Below, piece by piece: positions 10,841 through 21,500 of a stretch of DNA of 64,000 nt. The stretch covers positions 52,717,196 to 52,781,195 of the forward strand of contig CM061063.1 of NCBI GenBank assembly GCA_030762895.1, given 5' to 3'. The notes under the pieces are model-generated. The model was not told the origin of the DNA. It searched no databases and saw only the letters and a program-made list of their open reading frames with translations. Each line of letters begins with the position of its first letter. Position 1 is the stretch's first letter. Source of the stretch: Sophora flavescens. Taxonomy: Eukaryota > Streptophyta > Magnoliopsida > Fabales > Fabaceae. The translations under genes were made by a program, and so were the position numbers.

Positions 10841-13152
10841 GCAGCTTAATCCTTAATTTTCCTTTCGTTTGCCCTTATCTTTAGAGGTATTTGCCAAATG
10901 AGCACTATTTGTCTTCTCTTACTTTATTCTTTCCTTTCTTGCACACCTTATAAAATGAATCCATTAAGATATCATTTATCTTTATAACAGCTATAAGCTG
11001 ACTTAAACTAACTGAATTGTGCATGAAGGAATACCAAATGCTAAATGCATGGGCAAGTCGTTAGACAGTCCAAGCTTTAACGCCTTAAGTTTATGAGCAA
11101 GATTGGACATTCCCATAAAGTGCTCCTTAAATTTCCTTTGATTTTATTCTTAATGAAAAACTAGCTTTCCAATGAGTGCTTGTTTCACCTTTATTGCTTT
11201 TAGAAAGCACTTTTCAACTTTAGCAAGGAAATCTGACATTAATTATGCCATCCGAAATAACACCCCTAAAGATTTCTGGAATATTATGCTTTATTGTCAT
11301 AAGACCCAAGCGATTGGAGTGATTCCACTTCATATACTTAATTCTCTCTTTAGAGGCACTGGATTGAGTGAGAGAAGGTGGGTTTCTCCATCTTTATGCC
11401 AGGTCTAGATCAAAAAACAACTTTATTGTTTTTCTTTCAATCCTAAAAGTTAGAAATTTTGAGGATTAAATTAGTAAATACATAAGCGATATTAACTTTA
11501 ATGAGAGCAAAAGTATCATAGAGATACCCACCAAAAAATACCTGGTGCATCATTAACACCAAGTCTAGAGACAATAATATTAATTGCTAGAGGTATTTTG
11601 TTGTAATGATCAAACACTAACGATAATTTCTGTCAAACAACAGCCATCTTTGGACGTTCTGTTATTCACATGAAAATAATCTTTATAACCACTACGTGTT
11701 TACCAACACATGTGTGAATACAAACCGGCCAAATATTAACCTTCCTTTGGGCCGATTAATACTCGCATGGATATACACCCACACAACATTCAATATCTCT
11801 TATGAGCAATTTCCACAAGAGAGGTCACCTTGGTGACTTCATACTTTAATTGGCTCACTCGAAATCCAAATTGGCAAATTAAAGACCCAACAAGATACCA
11901 ACGCACCATTAATTCTCAATCTTCGGATTGTGAGAATTAATTGCTAGTGGTACTCTCAACGCAATGATCAAATATTGATGATAAGTTCTGTCAAATAATG
12001 GTCGCCTTAGGGCATCCCATTATCCACATGGAAGATATATTTATAACCACCACACATTTACCATCAAAGGTATGTAATTATCCGACCAAACGGTGCCTTC
12101 CTTCGGGCCGACAACAGCTCGCATGAATAACTCCATACTACATCTTTTGTAAATTCAGTTGAATCAAATTTACACAACAGAGGTTACTTTGGCAACGTGT
12201 TGATTTAACCAATCCAACAAAAAAATACCAGACAATTTTAATAATAAAACGGGAAGGGTCCTAACTTGCCCCTTTTTCTCACAAAACTTAGAAACCTGAA
12301 TGTTTGGTGTGAAAAGAATCCTTAAAACAAAATAAATTTGCTGTGAAGTACGTGCGTGCTCTCCTTAAGCATGGTGTGCTTCCTTATTTTCTTCTCGCTG
12401 ACATTAGCCTGTGCGGATTCCCTCTTAATTGCAAATTGCAAAAAAATTATGCGCAGGGTGCGACGACCAAAATTCCTTTTCTAGATCTAAGTCACACATA
12501 TTGACATATATATAGACATGTACTTAATGGAAGCAATTCTCGATTACCATGAAAGTTATACATTATCATATATAAAAGAAACTCATTTAATAATTAAATG
12601 TAAAACCAATTTTCAAATCCTTCACGTACAGGCACACGTTATACTGACCAAACAAAATCCACAAGTATACATATAATAAATCCAATTTCACCAAATGGGA
12701 TGGATTCATGTACAACAAGCCATCCATGCATATTCACTTTAAATTCAATTCATATCATATAAGACGGAATTAAACCATAAAAGGCAAGGAGATTCTTGCT
12801 TGATTGCTTTTACGTATGAAGCCAAAATCCAATTCTTCATATATAAGACAAAACATAAAGCAAGCACAATAATACATATTGATAAATTTTGAATACATTC
12901 ATGAAATCGCAAGTGACGTTAAAACCAATAATGTCAGCAAGCCTTCAGATATACTTATATACAAATATCACGTAAACTGGATGGAAAAAAACCAAATGCT
13001 ATTTCATGCTTCAGGAAAAGCGCCGATAAAAAAAAATCTAATTTCAAAAAATTAGGGTTTATACAAATTGGGGAAAACACCCTCATTCAATAATTCAATC
13101 CAAGCATATATGAATAAAAAAAACTTGAATCCTAATAACCCAACAACGATGA
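10840..13152 (-). other. Copia gag/leader region, decayed
   Basis: No convincing ORF. It contains the 358-bp tandem repeat listed separately and is otherwise AT-rich. By position it is the gag and 5' leader of the minus-strand copia element. Confidence 0.5.
11579..12245. repeat. Two diverged ~358-bp tandem units in the copia leader
   Basis: ATTAATTGCTAG begins each unit (11579 and 11936). They share AATGATCAAA, TTCTGTCAAA, TTTATAACCAC, ACCTTCCTT-type and GGGCCGA blocks in the same order. The copies are clearly diverged, so the duplication is old. Confidence 0.75.
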
Positions 13153-13166
13153 CCGCTCTATACCAC
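13153..13166 (-). other. Primer binding site of the copia element
   Basis: The minus strand reads TGGTATAGAGCGG two bases after the 5' LTR. It resembles the initiator tRNA-Met complement TGGTATCAGAGC with changes. Confidence 0.65.
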
Positions 13167-13486
13167 TTGTTAGATATTTCTTTAGTTATTTAATTTATTT
13201 ATTCTTTATGCGGAAGCGTTAAATCCGAATAGGCATACATCCTAGAGCATAAATACCACATAGCCTAGGATATTGATCAGCCGCTGGCTAGTCTAGTTTT
13301 ATAACTAGAAAAACCTTGGCTTTGTGCTAATTTTATATCATTTTCACCCAAATTAGACTTGATTGTCTTTAAGCAGCATTTTGAGTCTGTAAAGTATTTT
13401 TAGGTTAATTTGGTTGATTTAGAGTTAAATAAAGCACTTATACTATTTTCTGTTTTCAGGTTAATAAAAAGAAATAAATCTGGAGC

Positions 13487-13720
13487 TTTCGCCCCGCGAG
13501 TAGGAATTCACCTCGCGAACCTGAAGGTGACTGTGCCAGAAAATTTGCAACCTTTCTGTGTCGCCCCGCGAATCAATAACTCGCCTCGCGAGAGTGAAGA
13601 CTAGAAGCCATGACTTTTCCATTCCTCGCCGCGCGAGCCATGCTTCGCCTCGCAAGAAGACCAAACGTTGCAAACTGTTCGCATTATTCGCCTCGCGAAA
13701 CAGTGTTCGCCTCGCGAGTC
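13487..13720. repeat. Array of TCGCCTCGCGAG-type palindromes upstream of a TATA box
   Basis: Eight variants of TCGCCCCGCGAG/TCGCCTCGCGAG occur in four spaced pairs, with CTCGCGAG or TTCGCGAA dyad cores. The last pair ends about 20 bases before TATATAAG (13739-13746). Confidence 0.85.
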
Positions 13721-13738
13721 CGCTGATTCCAGATACTG

Positions 13739-13746
13739 TATATAAG
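13739..13746 (+). promoter_or_regulatory. TATA box of the unclassified LTR
   Basis: TATATAAG directly after the palindrome array, in a GC-to-AT transition typical of an LTR U3/R border. Confidence 0.5.
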
Positions 13747-15036
13747 TCAGTTTTAGAAAGAACTGAGGGGTTGGCTAGTTGTTAGCCAGTCTTAGGCAGT
13801 AGTAGTGGTTTTCAATAGTTTACTTTCTTTCCTTTACTTTTGTGTTTAAGTCTGTAATGGAGAGCTAGTCTCCTAGATTAATCTACTGTGATTGGTTTCA
13901 ATTACACTTGAGGTTATGTATTTCCTATTTTGTTCGCTATTCTCTTTTCAATGCCATGTTATACATTTCTGTTTGTTTAATTCAGGAGTGTGTAGTGTTG
14001 TGTTGATTCATTTCAGCGATGCTATGTTCCTATACTTAATCGCGTTTGTTTAATTCCTGTGTGTTCATTCATGTTCGTTTAGTTCATGAGGGCTTAACCC
14101 CGTTTGTTTAATTCGGGAATAGGAACATGTATCCGTAGTAGCGATTTCGTTTGTTAATTGTTGCTACAACTGAAAGGGGACTAGAATCTGCTTAGGGCTT
14201 GGAATTATATCAACCAATGATAGTGGGAAACCGAGAACAGTAGGTTGATCATCTTTAGTTTATTTGTTAATCTCTTAAACTGCTCTGTTTTCATTGTTCT
14301 GTTTTGTTTCGTTTCTTATTTGCATTCACCCCAAACCCCCCAAAACTGATTTTCTGTTAATAATAGCAACCTAAGAGTCCTTGTGAGACGATATCCGAGT
14401 TGTCGCTTCCCTATCTACATTATTTTGTAACCGCTCGTTCTTTTTGGCGCGTGGCGACAGCGCGACCAATATACAGCATGCTAAATTACTAGGATTCTAA
14501 GGTTATGAATATACCTGGATCCATAGGGGTTCCTGATCTTAAGTGTTATTCAAAGAATGAACTTGATCACCAACCTTCGTGTACGGAGAGCGGCAATCAA
14601 TCACGAACATGGGGTTGGTTGTCTTCTTGTGCGGAATACCTTGACAATCAACATAGATGAGGATGATAACAAATATATGGTTAGCGGTGGCTTTATGGTT
14701 CTTCCTCAACCTGGACTCCTTATGCCTTAGTCTCTCTTCAGAAGGGGAGAAGAGGTGGTGTGCGTTGTGTCCGGTGTATTGGGGACCATAGCCTATATGT
14801 AGGGTGATGACCAATTAGGGTTCCCATTAATCCGAAATTAGTTATCAATGAAATCCACTCATATTTTTCCCATATCAAATAATTAATGATAATATCAATT
14901 ATCAAATCATAAATCTGATTGGCCTTATATATTAATTTGATTACATATCAATTAAGGCCCCTAAGAGATAAATATGTAATATAATTAATTACCGGTATCT
15001 GCCCACATTATGATATTGGAATAAAATATTCCAACA

Positions 15037-15199
15037 CATCATGCTTAATGGATATTTTTGGAGAACTTCTCTCAAGAGTGCGATCTGTTAGGGTTTGGTA
15101 AGTGAGAAAACGAAGGGAAGATAAAGAAAAATGAAGAGAGGGAAAAGGGAGAGAAGAAAGAATCTCTTGGTAAATGAATTCTGATGTATATTAAAAAAC
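15037..15199. other. Short spacer between copia element and MITE
   Basis: A purine-rich stretch (15100-15170) with GGGAAAAGGGAGAGAAG-type sequence. No exon recognised. Confidence 0.4.
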
Positions 15200-15520
15200 C
15201 AGTAATGATATTCTAACACCTTATTTGGACACCTCCAGCGACACCTTGGTTAGTCGCATGGAAATTTTGGGTTAATTCAGTTCATTATATGGTTAATGGG
15301 TCATCTGAAGCTTATTTTCCATAACCATGTAAATATTTGGTTAATCACATGCAAATATCTGGTTAATTCAGTTCTTTATATGATTAATGGGTCATCATGA
15401 ATTAACCAAATATTTGCACGTGATTAACCATATAATGAACTGAATTAACCAAATATTTGCACCGATTAACAAAAGTGCCAAAAGTTGGTGTCAACTTTTG
15501 GTGTTAGAATATCATTACTC
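15200..15520. mobile_element. Mutator-like foldback MITE, 321 bp
   Basis: Perfect 20-bp TIRs: AGTAATGATATTCTAACACC at 15201-15220 and its reverse complement at 15500-15519. The 9-bp flanks are TTAAAAAAC and TTAAAAAAA (8 of 9). The interior has further inverted segments built from GGTTAATTCAGTTC and AACCAAATATTTGCA. The terminus matches the 4021-4177 element, so both belong to one family. Confidence 0.8.
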
Positions 15521-15856
15521 TTAAAAAAATGAGATCTTAACATAGATCTACAACTATTTATACAATAGCTGATTGCCGTCTAAAAGAGTATGATATCTGC
15601 CAAATGTTGTAACAATCTAACTATAGGCTAACAGAAAGTCAGAAGCTAACTAGTCCAGTCTGAACATATGCTAACTAAACTAGCAATAGTTAATTGCTAC
15701 GGTTTACTCTAATACAATCAATATCAAACAGGATATACAAACTTTTCATAATTCTGTCTTCTGTAAACTTTTTGTTCTTATACATCCCACATCACTCTAA
15801 TATGCTGCTCTTTTTTCTTTTGGTTACATTAGAAGTAATTGTCTCAACTCTGACAG

Positions 15857-18529
15857 GCAGTCCGTGGTACAGTTATTCTGCCTCATGGTGCTCCTAAGGT
15901 AACATATGAGTGCTAAGGAATTTGATATAATGGCAGGTTTGTGTTGTGACGGGGTCGTGTTAGACCTCAAACTCAACTCGCTTCGAAATTTAATTTATTT
16001 CGGGTAAACCCACTAAATTAAGCTTCTTCATTGTATACAACTTGATGCTTGGGGGACTTATTTTATGGTATGGTCATGTTAGACCTCAAACTCGACCCAC
16101 TTCAAACTTTATTTAATTACGATCTATGAAGCACGGACACAGCTCACATATGTAGTGTCGGACACGTGTCCGACACCAACACTCCTCGAACACTTGTACG
16201 ACATGTGTCCGACACCCCTCCTCAGGTGTCCAATTAAAAAATTCTTTTTTTCCGGCTTCGACACTGCTCAGACACGGCTTCGAAACAGCTAGACACTTGA
16301 GCCGACACCTGTCCATGGCTGGACACCTGCTGGACACCGCTTATCAGAAATTTAAAAAAAAATGAAAAATTCAATTTGAGCGTACTGAAGAAGTTTTCTC
16401 CTCCCTCTCACTTCATTTTTCATATTCCAACAAGTATACCTATAGTCTTCTTTGTCCCTCCCGCTGCTATTTTTGTGTCCTTCTTCCTTCTTCGTCCCGT
16501 GTAACATCCGTGATTTTATATATGGTTTACGTATGAGGTTTAGGGTTAGTAATTCGAATACATAGTTGGGATGTTGTTTGAGGCTTAGAGACTTTTGCAT
16601 GGCAAGTACGCAGCCTTATCGAGGGAGTTGGAATGTAGGAACAAAACTAGGGTTTCCCGGTTAGCGTCTTTGAGACGTCTGAGTGTGAAATGAGAATTTT
16701 GGAGTTAGAGTTGAGATTAGACCTTTTTGATGGTTTTAGATTGTTTATTAGGTCCTAATGAGCCTATATCTCAAATTTGAGCACAATCGGAGGTCGAACG
16801 GGCCCTGAACGCAAAGAGTTGACTTTTTGTCCGAAGTCAACGCTCGAGCGTGGGTGTATCCACGCTCAAGCGCCCAAGTCAACCAGACAAGGGCCATGCT
16901 TTGATTTTCCACATGTCATCAGGGCTTACATGGCAACCTGTGAATGGATGCATGGCACGGTGGCTTTCCATGCTCAAGCGTGGCAATTCCCACGCTCGAG
17001 CTTGGAATTCCTCACGCTTGAGCGTGGCTGCGTGGTTTTGAAAATATAAAAGCCTAAGTGACTTATGTCACTTAGGCAGCAGAAACATAAAAACAGAGAA
17101 CAGAGAGTGTGAAGAGCTTGAGAGAACAGAAAAGAGAATATAGAGAGAGAAAGAGAGAAAGCTTAGTGAGAGAATGAGAGAAAGTTGAGAGAAAGAAGTC
17201 AAGTGAGATTATCGGCTAGTTCGAGCATCTCGTTGCGAATCAGAGTATATTATTGCGTTCATATCAACGACATCTATCTTCTTCCAAAAGGGAAGGTAAA
17301 TCATCCTCGTTTATGTCTAAACTCGTTCGGTTATGTTTCTCGTAATATCTTTCGTTTCGTTTGTCGGAATTCAATTCCGTTTTTGAATAGGAGCTCCTAG
17401 TAATGTGCGATTGTAATGTGATGCTTAGGTGAATTTTTGGAAGCTCCGAGGCCCTAGGATCGTACGGGGAAGAAAAGAGGATATTAGAGGACGTCTCGTT
17501 GTGCTTCGTTTCGGGCTTCGTACGACTCTCCAGGTGGGGAAAAGAAACTATTTAATGTCGGAAACGGAGCGGTTACATTTAATTCGATAATGGTGTAGGG
17601 CGACCCAAACCCTACATGAGAGCGAGTAACGGACAATGTCTATACCACATTGGGGACTACTTAGTGGTACCGATGATGATATAGAAATTGTGAGTTTATC
17701 GTCGTTATGCTATATATATATGATTATTTTATTGTTTGGTGATTTTCTGCTTGACTGTTTGATATGGTATTGGTAATTGATATTAAGAGTGTTAGAGGTA
17801 TTGAGACCATGTTTATATTTAATATTATTATATTATTGTGTTGATTATTATATTGGAAATGATATTATGTCATGATGATATATGATGATGGTTTTGGATA
17901 ACATGATGATGATTGTGATGATATGATGAGTGTTATGATTAAGCTTAGAGGTTGAGTAAATAATAAGTTATGTTGAGACATGATGATGTATTGGGGAATG
18001 CATACGATATGTGATAGTAGTGCCTAACCGAGATGATTATTGTGATATGATGATGAGATGAGATTATTATTGAGGTTATTTATGAGATTATGATGAGCGG
18101 TTAGGGCACTAGGGGGTGACCTGAAACTTGGTCTGTGATATGGTGGACCTGAAACATGGTCGTGTGGACCTGAAACATGGTCGTGTGGGGTCAATGCCTC
18201 GGAGGGAGAATTCCCCGGGATATGCTAACGGCGGACCGTCCCAGACATGATTTCATTTTAGTCGCAGCTATAGTTCATGCGTTGCATGAGCACCCTGACC
18301 GGGGTTCAGAGATGTGCACCGGATTGTGTAGCTATAGTGTCATTGCTTTGCGTGGACACCCTCCATCTGCGGACGAGGGTGTGCGTCGGGGACTCTGGGA
18401 CGTGTCGATTATATTGATGTGATATCTGGATATGGCCGATACCTGATGAGATTATTCATACAGCATTTGCATTGCATCATGATGGAGGGTAGAGGAACGA
18501 TCCTAGATGTGGATTGAGGATGATTGTGT

Positions 18530-18571
<42 letters not shown>

Positions 18572-21500
18572 TATTTTGGAGACGGATGTTTAGTGTGCCG
18601 TTATTTAATTAAATGTTGCTAAACCCTTTCCACGTTTGATGTTATATGGCTTCTTATCCCTGTTTTCTCTATATTGCACATGTTTTATTATGTGATCGTG
18701 ATGAGAAGATCCTACGGGGGAGCCAGCTATGGAGGAGCTTGATGGGATCCCTTATGGGCCAGACGTTAGAGGATGAACAGTGGATCCTCATAGTTGAGTA
18801 CAGAGTCTATGGCCAGTGCGTCTTGTCTCTTTGCGATGTTGTTTTTATTTTGTTTGATTAGCAGTTTGTACATTTTGGGATCCTACCGATGGGATTCCCT
18901 GTATTGTACTGTATCAGGTCTTGATGTGTATATGTTATGTATGTATGTATATATGTCATTTATATTTTAAGTTTTAATTTTTTAGTCGTTTTTGATATAT
19001 CCGATTAACGCTAATAACGAAATTAGGTCTTAATATTTTGGGTTTCTTTAATGGGACGTCAGGGCGTCTCATTTGGTGGTATCAGAGCAGTTCGGTTCTA
19101 AAACGGACTGTGATGACTCTTAGTAGGGTAAACTGACTATTTAGTTGAATCCACTTCGGATAACAGTGTTAAGTCTCTAAAATGTCTGATGTGCATTTTC
19201 CTAAAGTTTTGATGAGAACTAAACATTGGTTAATGATTTAATTAACCTTCATATTGGTTGCTAACCTGTCAATCTAGTGTGCAGATTAAAACTATAAGAA
19301 TCATCCGTCCAACACTGTAGTGATAGAAGCTCACGTCCAATGCAAATGAAAACCAGCATCCACTAAAGTGATGAAAGCCGGAGTCCACTAAAATAAAAGC
19401 CAGCATCCACTAAAGTAAAAGCCAGCGTCCACTAAAGTGATGAAAGCCAACGTCCACTAAAGTGATGAAAGCCAGCGTCCACTAAAATAAAAGCTAGCGT
19501 CCACTAAAGTGACAGAAGCACTCGTCTACCGAAGCGATAAGAAGCGCTCGTCTACTGAAGTGATATAAGTGCTCGTCCACTAAGGTAACAGAAGCACTCG
19601 TCCACACAAGTCTTTGGACTTGCTGAGTCATTAATATGGAGCTCGTCTACTAGGATACGTTCAACCAGTTAAAGGAGTATCCGTCCAATGACATAGCATT
19701 TGGAGCTCGTCTACTATCCCGAATGTAAAATCTTAAATGTCTAGATGGACGCAGCTATTTTCAAGATGGATGCGCTTATCTTATGAACGCGAATTCTCCT
19801 AGAATTATCAGAATCTTATTTCAAGAACCAGAATCAAGAAAAGTCATAAGTTACTCTCTCAATAAACCTCGAATATCAGTACCAAAGACCGGTTAAAAAA
19901 TGCTTCTGATATGCTTTATTGCCTAGTACCTCTGGTCCTTAGACGAAAAGGGAATTGTACTCAGCAAAGTACAAAAAGCTCTCTGCACAACTCTGATATG
20001 GCTGTATCACGATGCATAAAGCCATGATCCTTCATGTTAGAGTACAACCAACGTTCCTATTGCATTAATGGTTGCCTAGAACGACTCTATTGCATTTAAT
20101 GAAGTTCTGCTTGAAGCCAACATCTGAGGGAATGTCTCTAACGGATCCTAAATGCTTGAAGACCATAAATACAGAAGTCATTGAAGATGAAGCATATAGA
20201 GAAGAGAGAATACACATTGCATCAAAGAGCCATTACTATGCACATTAATATCTTCATTCTTTCATTGTGTATTCTTCAATCATTTGAAGTTATTACGCAG
20301 ACTTTCCTAAGCTTTACATTTAAACCACTCTCTGAGTGTTAGGGAAAAGATCTGTCTATGAGAAGTTGTATTTATTACAAACCGAATCTCTCAAACAAAC
20401 CTAAGTGAGCTTGAAGAGGATAAGTGTGCAAAGAATACTTGTCTTGAGCCTGAAGAGGCTAGGTGTGCAAAGAATACTTGTCTTGGAGCCTGAAGAGGCT
20501 AGGTGTACAAACAATACTTGAAGCGATAAGAAGCGCTCGTCTACTGATGTGATAGAAGTGCCCGTCCACTAAGGTAACAGAAGCGCTCGTCCACACAAGT
20601 CTTTGGACTTGCTGAGTCATTAATATAGAGCTCGTCTACTAGGTTACGTTCAAACAGTTAAAGGAGTATCCGTCCAATGACATAGCATTTGGAGCTCGTC
20701 TACTAGCCCGAATGTAAAATCTTAAATGGCTAGATGGACGCAACTATTTTCAAGATGGACGCGCTTATCCTTTGAACGCGAATTCTCTTAGAATTATCAT
20801 AATCTTATTTCAAGAACCAGAATCAATAAAAGTCATAAGTTACTCTCTCAAGAAACCTCGGATATCAGTACCAAAGACCAGTTAAAGAATTCTTCGAACA
20901 TGCTTTATTCCCTACTACCTCTGGTCCTTACACGAAAAGGGAATTGTACTCAGCAAAGTACAAAAAGCTCTCTGCACAACTCTAATATGGCTGTATCACG
21001 ATGCATAAAGCCATGATCCTTCATGTTAGAGTACAACCAACGTTCCTATTGCATTAATGACCTCCCAGAACGACTCTATTACATTTAATGAAGTTCTGCT
21101 TGAAGTCAACATCTGAGGAAATGTCTCTAACGGATCCAAAATGCTTGAAGACCATAAATACAGAAGTCATTGAAGATGAAGCATATAGAGAAGAGAAAAT
21201 ACACATAGCATCAAAGAACCATTACTCTGCGCATTAATATCTTCATTCTTTCATTCTATATTCTTCAATCATTTGAAGTTATTACGCAGACTTTCCTAAG
21301 CTTTATATTTAAACCACTCTCTAAGTGTTAGCGAAAGACCTGTCTGTTAGAAGCTGTACTTATTACAAACCGAATCTCTCAAACAACCCTAAGTGAGCCT
21401 GAAGAGGCTAAGTGTGAAAATAATACTTGTCTTGAGCCTGAAGAGACCAGGTGTGCAAAGAATACTTGTCTTGGAGCCTGAAGAGGCTAGGTGTGCAAAC

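Larger units (their letters stand above)
13274..14468 (+). mobile_element. Unclassified solo LTR (1195 bp) nested in the copia 5' LTR
   Basis: Begins TGATCAGCCGCTGG and ends GGCGACAGCGCGACCA, with ATAT on both sides (13270-13273 and 14469-14472). The 4-bp duplication is exact; a 5-bp one would contain a mismatch. It contains a TATATAAG box at 13739 preceded by a palindrome array, then a T/G-rich R-U5-like region. No internal region is present. The family could not be assigned. Orientation is inferred from the TATA box. Confidence 0.75.
5587..15036 (-). mobile_element. Decayed Ty1/copia LTR retrotransposon, with two nested solo LTRs
   Basis: The LTRs at 5587-6256 and 13168-15036 both start TGTT and end AACA in plus-strand reading. 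Flanking 5-bp sequences are CGTCA (5582-5586) and CATCA (15037-15041), 4 of 5 matching. Read on the minus strand the order is 5' LTR, PBS, leader, gag, integrase, RT, RNase H, PPT, 3' LTR, which is the copia order. Coding parts are broken by many stops and frameshifts. An Athila-type solo LTR (6365-7827) sits between RNase H and the 3' LTR, and another solo LTR (13274-14468) is inside the 5' LTR. Removing that nested LTR plus a 4-bp TSD leaves 670 bp, exactly the length of the other LTR. Confidence 0.9.
13168..15036 (-). repeat. 5' LTR of the copia element, interrupted by a solo LTR
   Basis: The sequence matches 5587-6256 on both sides of the insertion at 13274-14468. The terminus on the minus strand is TGTTGGAATATTTTATTCC. 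Confidence 0.88.
16500..19071 (+). repeat. 5' LTR of the Tekay element (2572 bp)
   Basis: Begins TGTAACATCCGTGATTTTAT and ends GGGCGTCTCA just before the PBS. Colinear with 28144-30219 up to the (TA)n run at ~18535-18568. The five bases before it are TCCCG; the matching 3' duplication is lost with the truncated 3' LTR. Confidence 0.92.

Noticed and set aside
16777..17049. 90-codon plus-strand frame in the Tekay LTR
   Set aside because: Lies across the U3 palindrome array; the 3' LTR copy does not preserve the frame length.
19077..19088. tRNA-Met-like sequence
   Set aside because: Only 12 bases complementary to a tRNA 3' end; it is a retrotransposon primer binding site, not a tRNA gene (same for 49440-49451).
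19325..19620. Regular ~22-bp repeats resembling a CRISPR array
   Set aside because: Units are contiguous and degenerate with no unique spacers, lie inside a plant LTR, and no cas genes exist.
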